From Atkinsonella hypoxylon (Eukaryota > Ascomycota > Sordariomycetes > Hypocreales > Clavicipitaceae): DNA of 64,000 bases. Positions 1-9,165 of the stretch are shown piece by piece. Where the stretch lies: the NCBI GenBank assembly GCA_000729835.1, contig JFHB01000056.1, forward strand, positions 1 through 64,000, in the 5' to 3' direction. A program made the position numbers and the translations under genes. Below the pieces are notes generated by a model. It was not told where the DNA came from and ran no database searches. It saw nothing but the letters and a program-made list of their open reading frames with translations. Position 1 is the stretch's first letter; the number at the start of each line of letters is the position of its first letter.

Positions 1-386
1 AAACAATCTCCTTGTAGGCCTGCATCAAGCCCTTTTTGCGCTTTGTCCTGGTTGGCGTTGTTCTGTGTGCGTGAGAGGGCTTTGTGTGCCTTGGATTCGG
101 AAAACGCGACGGTTGTGGAGAGTTGCTCGCCCTCCACGAACTCGTCTTGCGGTCCACCGACACGGCTGGGATCATCGCCACCATGATCATCATTGGCAAA
201 TGTACGCCATTCTGATCTTGTATCGATGATGCGAGCACCCACGACGACGCCGCAGCTTTGGCATACCACGTCCCCGCTAGAGAACTCTTCAATCAAATTT
301 GGCGGAATTTCCTTGCAATCGGGGCAGCATAGGATATTGTTCAGGTCTTCCTGATAGCCTCCGCCGTTGGAATCGGCCGGAATCAT
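1..386 (-). CDS. TFIIB-like general transcription factor, 5' part, apparent frameshift
   Basis: N-terminal part of a transcription factor IIB protein; the rest lies beyond the left edge. TFIIB bridges TBP and RNA polymerase II at promoters. Seen: a zinc ribbon (CCPDC followed by VVCQSCG), then the B-reader/linker signature with SEWRTF and DDPSRVGG, as in eukaryotic TFIIB. I chose the ATG at 386, about 20 residues before the ribbon; the frame stays open further upstream, so the start is uncertain. Oddity: near 33-37 (an A5 run on the coding strand) the frame that carries the ribbon stops matching the family, and the expected start of the first cyclin repeat (LMQAYKEI) continues in another frame. 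No splice sites explain this. It is either a one-base assembly error or a decaying paralogue. Confidence 0.75.
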   Translation of the reverse strand, partial: MIPADSNGGGYQEDLNNILCCPDCKEIPPNLIEEFSSGDVVCQSCGVVVGARIIDTRSEWRTFANDDHGGDDPSRVGGPQDEFVEGEQLSTTVAFSESKAHKALSRTQNNANQDKAQKGLDAGLQGDC

Positions 387-1966
387 CTTGGGCTGATATG
401 GTTTCGCAGTGTAGATATTATTCGCTTCGTCAAATATTTTACGTGCGCGTTTAGCTGCCCTGCGTCTCGTCCGAAGCTGCTGTTGTTTCCTCACTACCGT
501 TCTCCTGATGAGAGAGTCGAAATCTTCTTTAGAGGAGCAGCGATAAGTTCGGTCGCTGAGAAGTTGAATGAGGAGTGGGGAATGCAGCTTGACGACTTGA
601 AAGAATGCGTGGAAGATTTGATACGTCGACGTCACCCAAAGGCGACGCTTGATGAAGTCAAGATACCCAGTGGGAAAACGCAAGGAGCACAACGTGAATG
701 AAAGTTATTTCGTGTGTGTTGATTCTAACTAGTGGGGAGTAGGAAGCTGTGGCAAGCCTTTTCCTTTTGTGCCAGCCGACCGTTCAAAAACCAGTGAAGG
801 CGTCTGAGATGACAAAGAACCTCAGATCAGCGAATAGTCGGCTCAAAGTGGTCGTCGCTGTCGCCGGAGCTCAAGTGCGATGAAATTTTGGAGCGTTTCG
901 CGAGTTCAGAGCGAGGGTTGACCGACTTCCGATGGCAAGGGATTGACTGGAAAGATTGTGTCGAGGAAGAAGCGGAAGGGCGAACAATCCAGGCAGAAGA
1001 GGAGACACTCCAACACTGTCAGGCGTTGAAACGCAGCACGGCAGATTCCCGGTGAATGTTCTCGGCGGGACGCTTTGTAATCTAGTATTCTCCGACCGGA
1101 AAAAGGCTGTTCCGTCTGTCGCCTAGCCCTACAATTTTGGCAAGCGTCCGACTTTAATGTAGGTGAGCCGCCACTACGGTGCCAAAAGACTAAACTTTTG
1201 TACCAACCCGCTGGTTTAGGCCATTAATAAGGTGGCTGCATTTAGAGTTATCAAGAGCTACATCGCACGCCATGGAATAACTACACCAACTCAAGGGGGG
1301 GAAGATCCTTTCTTGGAATTGGTTGAGGGGAGTGCTATTTGAATAATCTCGCCTCTAATTCCTGAGCATCTGATTTTGTAATCAGATCTAAAAAGGTCCT
1401 TTCAAATAGTCGAGTTTGCAAGACGTGCGATGTAGCTCTATGTATTTTGGATTGTCTGCTTGTACTTAGATGTACTGAGGTGTTATAATTGGGGGTCTTA
1501 CTAGAAAGGAACCAATATCTAGCGCAAGGGACCACCAAGTACTTTGACTAGTAAAATGCCTGCAAAAATACTTACTGATGCATAATTCAAAACTCGTTGC
1601 TGTATGTTTGCCGTGCTCGCACTCTTCAGTCACGGGACAGAATGTCATCAGCGACCCGACTTTTTAACCGAGAATCAAACAACACGGCGGAACAAACAAC
1701 CAGGTTTCATCTAAAGAGTCCGGTCGTTGGTCGCTAGAATTTCACACGTGGGTGGAGCCGAAATCGGCCAAAAGATGGTTTTATGTTTCTGTCTCCACCA
1801 GGAAGTTGCCAAGTTGAAGGAATAACTACATTGCCATTGGGCTGACTCATTGAGTGAGGAGAGTACATGAGCATTGTCTTGGGCTGGGCAGATTACATCA
1901 GTCCACCCACGATTGAGCTGCTATTAGGGATCTAATAGCACTTCGATTGATCGCCTTGATTCCACA
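387..1966. other. Spacer between the TFIIB-like gene and trpD
   Basis: No convincing gene. Short open frames on both strands (for example the plus-strand frame at 483-701) show no recognisable domain. The stretch holds a foldback element at 1254-1439 and presumably the promoters of both flanking divergent genes. Confidence 0.5.
1254..1439. repeat. Foldback element with perfect 16-bp inverted ends
   Basis: AGAGCTACATCGCACG at 1254-1269 is repeated as its exact reverse complement at 1424-1439. Between them is a second small hairpin, ATCTGATT (1368-1375) and AATCAGAT (1380-1387) with a 4-base loop. Size (186 bp) and lack of coding capacity suit a MITE-like or solo foldback element. No clear target-site duplication was found. 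Confidence 0.6.
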
Positions 1967-3279
1967 ATGGCATCTTCACCACTGGGCTCCACGGAGCCTA
2001 AGCTGCCTCCTGTCGATCTGAAGCCATTGTTGACCAAGCTGTGGCCGCTGAACAACGATGTCGCTCCTGAAGAGATTGCAGAAGCAATTTCGCACTTTTT
2101 CACCAATCGGGTAACTGATGTTCAAACAGCTGCATTGCTGATGGCCCTACATTTCACCAAGCTGGACTTCCGAGCAGATGTTCTGCGAAAGACTGCAAGT
2201 GTCATGTTGGAGGCTGCCGAGGACATTCCAGTAGATGAGCTTAATGCGGTCCTTGCAAACAGGGGAAGAAAGGAAGGGACATACAATGGAGGTTTGGTAA
2301 GACGAAGACATTCAACCCATGGCAAGACTTGATGAAAACTTCTGTACTCGATGCTGATATCCAACCTCAGTGCGATATTGTTGGCACCGGAGGTGACTCT
2401 CACAATACTTTCAACGTCAGCACAACGGCATCTATTCTGGCTTCTTCCCTCCTCATGATCTCAAAGCACGGCAACAGAGCCAGCACCTCCAAGTCAGGCA
2501 GTGCCGACATGATCAACAGCATGAAACCCAAATCCCCCGCACTGACTGCCGTCAGGCCCGACTCTCTCGTCCGAATCTACTCAGAAACCAACTACAGTTT
2601 CCTGTTTGCTCCTGTATTCCACACTGGCATGCGCTACGTGGCCCCTATACGCAAAGAATTGCCCTTCAGAACCATCTTCAACAATCTGGGACCCCTGGCG
2701 AACCCCCTCGATGCCGTTTTAGAGGCCCGAGTGGTTGGGGTCGGAAGACGCGATCTCGGTCCGGCTTTCGCCGAAGCGCTGAAAGATGCCGGGTCTCATA
2801 AAGCCTTGATTGTTTGCGGGGAAGAGGAGCTTGACGAGATCAGCAGTGCCGGCGGCACCCTCTGCTGGCTGCTTCGGGAGAAGAGTCCTGGTGGCGAGGT
2901 ATTCATTGAGCATTTCGTTGTCACTCCAGAGGACTTTGGTGCCAGGCGCCATGCGCTCAGCGAAGTCTCGCCCGGCAAGGAGCCGGCTGAAAATGCCGAG
3001 ATCCTGCGAAAAATACTCTGCGGCGATTTTCCCGATGATGACCCTTTGATTGACTTTATCGCCATCAACACTGCGGCCCTTTTTGTCGTAGCGGGCGTTT
3101 GCGAGGCAGATACTAGCGACGTGGGTCATGGCGACGACGGCAAGGTCATCTTGGAGCGTGGACCTGCGGGCCAGCGCTGGAAGGAAGGATACAGAAGAGC
3201 TAAATGGGCTATCAAGAGTGGCGAGGCTTGGAAACAGTGGCAAGCTTTTGTGGAAGTCACCAACAGCATTGAATCATGA
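1967..3279 (+). CDS. Anthranilate phosphoribosyltransferase
   Basis: Catalyses anthranilate + PRPP to N-(5-phosphoribosyl)anthranilate, the second committed step of tryptophan synthesis (yeast TRP4, bacterial trpD), in the cytosol. Exons 1967-2296 and 2371-3279; the 74-nt intron has a GTAAGA donor and CTCAG acceptor and is phase 0, giving 412 aa. Seen: a helical N-terminal domain (about residues 10-100), the PRPP-binding loop GTGGD at residues 115-119 followed by HNTFNVSTTAS, then KHGNRASTSKSGSAD, the anthranilate/Mg region HTGMRYVAPIRKELPFRT and FNNLGPLANP. All key loops are intact, so it should be active. The intron interrupts the sequence just before the PRPP loop. The divergent TFIIB-like gene lies upstream. 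Confidence 0.95.
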
Positions 3280-3594
3280 ATGGGCGTATGCTTTGAAGAA
3301 GCAGAATGGCGCTCGGTTGATCGAGATCTATGAAAACGACCATTAACTATTGTACTGATGGCTATTGAAGTACCAAATCTTTTGCCCATGAATGGCTATA
3401 TCGCACGGTTTCCCGGGTTATCCGAGTTTCTTGTCGCATGAGGACAAGATTAAAATATGTCCAAATCATCCTCACCCTCATCGTAAAGTCGTATCACACT
3501 TCGGGGACTACTTTCACCGAAAAGATGTCTTTAGGAACGAACTGATCTGTTCAACATTTCCTGCTCGACGATGTGCAAGACATGTCTGTCAAGC
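3280..3594. other. Short convergent intergenic spacer
   Basis: Lies between the convergent trpD-type gene and the membrane-protein gene. Presumably holds both 3' ends; no gene or repeat seen. Confidence 0.5.
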
Positions 3595-4170
3595 TCATTG
3601 GAGGCCCGGATGATGTTTTAACAATTGTGCACCTTCTCGCCGAATGCAGGCCTCCCACTTTTTGAAGTCTTCTGCCAATACGGTAGGCATTTCAGGCTGG
3701 TGGCTTGGACCGTTGCATCTCTCTTGATTCTTCCAGAGGGGACCAGGGCTGGAATCCTGATTGGGGGGTTCCCGCAGACTTTCCGGCATTCGGATGGCCG
3801 TGGTTTTATGTACAGAGTGACCATTACTTTGTGCTTCGACGGAAGCAGTGCGGCTAGCTAAGGATTTCTGGATGATATACAATCGTTGGAATTCGTGTTC
3901 CGCGTGTAGGATTTCGTGCACAGCCAATTCAGACTTATTTCCCGTCGTTGGAAACTTGGAAACCTCTAGATGAGGCCATTGTCTGGAGCTCACTTGTTCG
4001 TAGGATATCCGACGGCGACGGCATTTGAAAAACAAGAAGAGAAGCACTGTAATAGCACCAGTCAAGGCAAATAACCCAGCGGTGAGCCCAACCACAATCC
4101 AAAGCCCTGACTGTTCTGACGAACGCTGATCAACCACGGTCCGACCTCGTATCCATGTTGTAGATGCCAT
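3595..4170 (-). CDS. Single-pass membrane protein of unknown function
   Basis: Predicted 191 aa from the ATG at 4170; the frame is open 29 codons further upstream, but that extension is low-complexity. Seen: a short N-terminal segment of about 22 residues, one strong hydrophobic helix (about residues 23-48, ending LLFLFF), then a basic stop-transfer run KCRRRR and a hydrophilic tail of about 140 residues rich in Pro, Glu and Ser. The layout is that of an N-out/C-in bitopic protein with a cytoplasmic tail, as in fungal plasma-membrane sensors, but no WSC or other extracellular domain is present. I do not recognise the family. Not a shadow of another gene, since no conserved frame overlaps it. 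A purine microsatellite lies about 120 bp upstream. Confidence 0.5.
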   Translation of the reverse strand: MASTTWIRGRTVVDQRSSEQSGLWIVVGLTAGLFALTGAITVLLFLFFKCRRRRISYEQVSSRQWPHLEVSKFPTTGNKSELAVHEILHAEHEFQRLYIIQKSLASRTASVEAQSNGHSVHKTTAIRMPESLREPPNQDSSPGPLWKNQERCNGPSHQPEMPTVLAEDFKKWEACIRREGAQLLKHHPGLQ

Positions 4171-4290
4171 GCTTCGGCCTGATGCTGTGAGTGAGCCTTG
4201 GGTAGCAAAAGTTGTATAGTAATGTACACAGGCTTTCAATATTAAATTTACACGCAAGAGATGAGGCTACCCGGAAAAAATAAATGGAAA

Positions 4291-4382
4291 GAATGAAGAA
4301 TGAAGAATGAAGAATGAAGAATGAAGAATGAAGAATGAAGAAGAAGAAGAAGAAGAAGAAGAAGGGGGGGGAGAGAGAGAGA
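4291..4382. repeat. Purine microsatellite (GAATGAA)n-(GAA)n-G8-(GA)n
   Basis: About six 7-bp GAATGAA units run into about eight GAA units, a G8 run and GA dinucleotides. All purines sit on the plus strand. It lies upstream of the membrane-protein gene read from the minus strand, so it could be part of its promoter. Confidence 0.9.
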
Positions 4383-5492
4383 CAGCCGCACTCCGGCCTG
4401 TTCTGAATTAACAGGCGGAAAGTCTGTCTCTTTGACACACTACGATGAGGAAAATACTAACACGGTTCCGACTCCCGAGTATCTATAATTAGCAAGTTAG
4501 GGGTGACTAGTGAGTGTGTCGTGAGCTGACAGGCGAGTAAAAAAGCAACACAATCCCTGCTGGCTGCGCATGCATCTTGGCACCAACTTCTCCAGCACCC
4601 GGCAATACGCCATCTCTGTGCATTTCTATGAGCTGCTTTCTCGAGCAATGCCACAGTGAGAGAAATGCCAAGGTTGTCGAGATGAGGTCCATGTCCTCGA
4701 TTGCCACTAGCGGCGAAGTTGACAAGAAACCTCGCGAGTCAAGATACAAACCAGACGTCCATCATGATGCTGGGCTCCGAAAAGCAGTCTCTGTCATGCG
4801 ACAAGTTGAAACACGAGCCGCAACGCTTGGCTGTCGCAGATGATTGAGCCACCGGCCTGGGCCGACCCGCGCATCATGCCATCCGCCGAGAGCTGTTAAT
4901 AAGCTGCAGTGAGGATATGTAATGAGCACAGCATGGTTAAGACTCCTGGCTGACTGCAGACGGCTGTGAGTGGTATTGTCAGTCAACAACGAACGCGTTC
5001 AGCGGCTTTCCGAGAATAGAACAAGAACAGGAAGGGAAGGAAAGTCGTCAAGGTAAGCGGAGTAAGCCCACAGACTGACGTGACCCTGCGTAGTATTGCG
5101 AGAACCAATCTTCTCTCTCTTTTTTTCTTTTTCTTTTCTTTTTCTTGTTCTTTTTCATTTTCCCTTGTTTGGCCGCTCTGCTGGTGCGAATAGAGAATCT
5201 GTCGGCTTTTCAACGTGTTTTCGACTATGGCATGCGTTGGCCGCTCAACACCGCCATCATCGATCGCTCTTGCCTTCGACCAAACCGAAGGACAGCCGGC
5301 ACCCGCGTGGTGTGCTGTCGCCAGGTACAGGCACCTACCCCACTGTACCTAGGGAGGTAGCCCACCTAGCCGCCGCTAAGTTGCCGAGCCGAGCCACAAT
5401 GGCCTTGGCCCCGCCTTCACTCTGTGCTTCACTTGCTCACTTGCCAGCCTCCTCCTGCTCCTCCAGCATCACTGCCTTCGAAATTATTCCCC
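4383..5492. other. Spacer with a polypyrimidine tract
   Basis: No supportable gene. A C/T-rich tract at about 5108-5165 on the plus strand lies about 330 bp before the CoA-transferase start; such tracts are common in fungal promoters and 5' UTRs. Open frames here have no recognisable product. Confidence 0.5.
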
Positions 5493-7098
5493 ATGGCCCC
5501 CGTGCTTGGTGCTGGCTCGGGCTTGTCAAGAGTCACCCGGTGTGTTCGTCCCGCAATTGCGGTTCGGCCGTTTCTAACCGATCATGGCTTCCGTCGATAT
5601 TCGACGCCCACTAAGACGCCCCTACCTCTGGAAGGCTATCGCGTGTTGGATATGACCCGCGTTCTGGCTGGTGTAAGCTTCATGCAAGCTCCGCCCTGTT
5701 GTTGGCAAGCCCGAAATGGGTGTACTAATGGCGAACCACCATAGCCCTACTGCACTCAACTTCTCGGCGACATGGGGTGAGTAGAGCGGCGTTGCTGCTG
5801 TTGATCTCGAATCAGAATGCTAAGATGGTGCTTCTGCTGCGACACAGTGCTGAAGTCATCAAAATTGAGCATCCAATCCGTGGCGATGACACCAGAGCGT
5901 GGGGTCCTCCATATGCTGCCTACAAGTCCAGTTCCACTGTCCAAGGGCCAGGAGAGGCTGCGTATTTCCTTGGAGTAAAGTCACTTCATCCTGCAAGTCA
6001 CAGGTAATAAGCCTCTGACTTTCGATTTACAGACGAACCGAAACAAAAAGTCTCTGGCTCTTTCTTTCCAGCACAAAGAGGGAGTTGAAATCTTGCACAA
6101 TCTTGTTGCTAAGTGCGACATACTGGTGGAGAATTATCTTCCTGGCACTCTGAAAAAGTACGCCATGGATTATGAAACGGTAAGAAAGATCAACCCTAGT
6201 CTCATCTATGCATCCATAACCGGCTACGGCCAAACTGGTCCCTATTCCAGTCGTGCTGGCTATGATGTCATGGTCGAAGCGGAATTTGGTTTGATGCACA
6301 TCACCGGTCAACGAGACGGCCCCCCTGTTAAAGTGGGAGTTGCAGTCACGGACCTTACGACGGGCTTGTATACGAGTAACAGTATCATGGCGGCGCTGCT
6401 CGGCAGAGCCAAGACTGGCAGAGGCCAGCACATTGATGTAGCCTTGAGCGACTGTCAAACTGCCACCTTGGCAAACATTGCTAGCAGTTGTTTGATAAGT
6501 GGCAAGAAGGACTCGGGCAGATGGGGCACAGCACATCGTAAGCTAGTTTGTTTTTCCCCGCCGACGTAACATAAACAGCTAACGCCATGTAGCTTCGATT
6601 GTCCCATATCGATCTTTCAAGACCAAGGATGGTGATATCCTCCTCGGCGGCGGTAATGATCGCCTCTTCGGAGTTTTGGTTGACGGCCTTGGCAAACCGG
6701 AGTGGAAAAATGACGCCAGATTTAGAACTAACGCGGACAGAGTGGACAATCGGGATGAGCTCGAGGCTATGATAGAGGCAATTTCGCAGCAAAAGACGAC
6801 CGAAGAGTGGCTTCGGAAATTTGAGGGCAGTGGCTTACCTTACGCCGCGATCAACGACGTGCAAGCAACATTGAACCATGAACACACAAAGGCACGAAAC
6901 ATGGTCGTGGAAATGGATCATGAAGCCTGCGGTCCGATCAAAATGGTCAACACGCCCGTCAAATTTTCAGAGACCCAGCCTACCATTCGCTCGGTGCCGC
7001 CCATGTTGGGGCAGCATACCGATGCAGTGCTCAAGGAACATGTTGGTCTCAGCAAATCCGATATTGCTGCATTAAGGAAGCAAGGCGTCATCAGATAG
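5493..7098 (+). CDS. Class III CoA-transferase (SUGCT/CaiB-BaiF family), mitochondrial
   Basis: Family III CoA-transferase closest in layout to human SUGCT, which moves CoA from succinyl-CoA or HMG-CoA to glutarate. Five exons: 5493-5672, 5745-5776, 5848-5974, 6033-6537, 6593-7098 (449 aa). Introns are 72, 71, 58 and 55 nt with GTRAGN donors. Seen: an Arg-rich N-terminus (RCVRPAIAVRPF) suggesting mitochondrial import; PLEGYRVLDMTRVLAGPYCTQLLGD; GDDTRAWGPP; VNRNKKSL-type loop; the GYD motif with the probable catalytic Asp at about residue 191; GRGQHIDVALSD; and a C-terminal domain with HEHTKARNMV. An upstream in-frame non-ATG extension exists, but the ATG at 5493 best starts the presequence. 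Exact substrate is inferred from the family and could differ. Confidence 0.9.
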
Positions 7099-7493
7099 GA
7101 ATTCATATACCTCTTGAAATATTCTTAACCATGTCTATGCACATGCAATATTTGCATGGTTGTAGTCGTCCTCGCTTCGAAGTTAAGATACAAGTGTTCT
7201 GCATCACGTGACTGTAGTTTATGGATGCAACCTTCCAACATCTCCAACAGCTTCTGTCTCTATCAACCAACCAGTTCCCCATTCAACGACAACTACAGAG
7301 GTTGCAATGTCTTTGTACTTCAACTTGCCTTGATGGCAGCTGGATAATTTCCTCGCGGAATGCTAAAATCTACCACCAAGACCCCTGAATTGTTGCCTAT
7401 TGCTCGTCTGGTTCAGCAAGCCTTTCGCCGCGTCTATTGAGACTTCTTGAAATATCAATAATTGCTTCGGCAGAAATTGATTAAAAGATCAAT
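7099..7493. other. Intergenic spacer
   Basis: 3' flank of the CoA-transferase and 5' flank of the next co-directional gene. No gene, RNA or repeat seen. Confidence 0.5.
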
Positions 7494-8765
7494 ATGGACC
7501 ATCAAATCCCTAGCTCTGTGGCATCGAATGGTACTTTGGATCATGGGCACACAAAACCACCCGATGATGCCGCTTGCAAGACCACTGACGGTCCGAGGGC
7601 GGCGTATGTACCACAATTCAGTGCAACGACGGCGCTCATTTTGCGTCGCATGCGCAGCACTGGCCATGGGATCGGTCCAAACACACCAAATAAGAGTCCT
7701 TTGAGCGTGCGAAGCAGTTCTCGAAGAGAAAAGCGATCAATGTCAGCCGTTTCATCCACGATTCCACTGCCTAGTAGCGCAGTCGCTCAAGATGAGAACA
7801 GTCCCGCAGAATCTTATCAAGAACGCATTGCTACTGTGTCATCGAGTCTGAAACGGAAGCGGATTCCGAAATCTGGTGTTCCTGACTTTACTCAGAGTAC
7901 AATATTCTTCCCAGCACCGACGTCTCCTCGTCGTATCACTGCACCATTGATATCTCGACAGCCATCAGTACCACTGAAAGGGAAGTACGTCCCTGGGACA
8001 CACTCACCGAAACCGCCGAATAATCGCTCAATGGGAGCACCAACAGAGACCAGTCGTGAACAAAGACTTTCCTCGATGGCTGATGGTATTCTTCCCGCAA
8101 AATCTGAGCTTTTGGGATTTTTTGCCGGCGACGCCTCCGACATGGCGGTAGGTGATTGACCCCTACGAACGAGATTTCAACTGCAAGTCTGATGGTTCAA
8201 TCTCTAGCGCATTCAATATTTCATGCAAAAGAAACGCATAGATCTGCTAAATATTCTCTCCTTTTGCGACCAGTGCCATCCTCAGCTCTTGGTTGATGTT
8301 TTGGTATCGGTGTCCAAAAAGCATCCCGACTTGCCGATATTTGACTCTCCAGACTGGGAAAGCCGTATTGCCGGCTCTGTGAGTTCGGCGGGAGAGATTC
8401 TTCAGACCAGTCCTCAGCCAGGCGGGCGACCAAGGCATGGTCACGCCATTACGAACCCGAAAGCACGCCCACGTCAGAAGAATGCCAAAAAAGCTCCGGG
8501 ACGTTTGCCTCTTGCCCAAAATGAAGAGAGTGCCTCACCAATTGAAGGAGCATACGGAGCCGAGGAGGGTGATGACGCAGTTGAAAACACTGAAGAAGAC
8601 AGCCTTCCTCCTACTTGGCCAAAAGCTGGAGAGGGCCTTTACGCCAAATTGCCTCCCGAGATAGAAGACGGATCATTCTTGACGGATGACAATGACGGCG
8701 AGTCATTTAGTCAATTCCTGGTGGATGACTTTGGAAAGCCCATTGTCATATCAACATGTGCCTAA
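7494..8765 (+). CDS. Fungal protein of unknown function, disordered N-terminus
   Basis: Predicted 403 aa from exons 7494-8147 and 8208-8765; the 60-nt intron has a GTAGGT donor and CTCTAG acceptor, phase 0. The first half is Ser/Pro/Arg-rich with SPLSVRSSSRREKR and several SP/TP sites, and looks disordered and possibly phosphorylated. Across the splice junction is a compact, likely helical segment (FMQKKRIDLLNILSFCDQ then HPQLLVDVLVSVSKKHPDLP) that could be a protein-interaction module. The C-terminal third is basic then strongly acidic (EEGDDAVENTEEDS). The helix next to a basic/acidic tail suggests a nuclear role, but that is inference. I recognise no catalytic motif. Confidence 0.8.
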
Positions 8766-9165
8766 CATTCGATCACCATGTACAAAGCACGTCTGTGTAT
8801 ATTAGACTGGTCACTATACCGCAAACAATCTCGTGAGAAAAAAAAAAAAGAGAGGAACCAATTTAGGCTAAAGCGCAGAAGCAATTACATCTCACAGTCA
8901 CCTCGCAATGCAAGAAAGTGTACTATCCATGGTCGGTATAGTCAGAGGTCGGCAGGCTGATATGTATACAGTACTTTGTACAATCAGAGAATATTATTAT
9001 CATACAGACATTACCGACGCCAAAAAGATACCTCTAGTGTACAGTGCTAGATACAACTCGCTTGTGCCATCTCCTTTTTACTTTACTCGAAATGACCGTT
9101 TCTGACGTCCATTAGGTTTATGCGTGTTATTAGATCGTGCGATTAGGAAACTCGGAGCGCTTTTC
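8766..9165. other. Convergent intergenic spacer
   Basis: Lies between the 3' ends of two convergent genes. A/T-rich with an A-run near 8841; nothing else identified. Confidence 0.5.

Noticed and set aside
483..701. 72-codon plus-strand frame opposite the TFIIB-like 5' region
   Set aside because: Non-ATG start, no recognised domain, no splice partner; retained only as part of the spacer.
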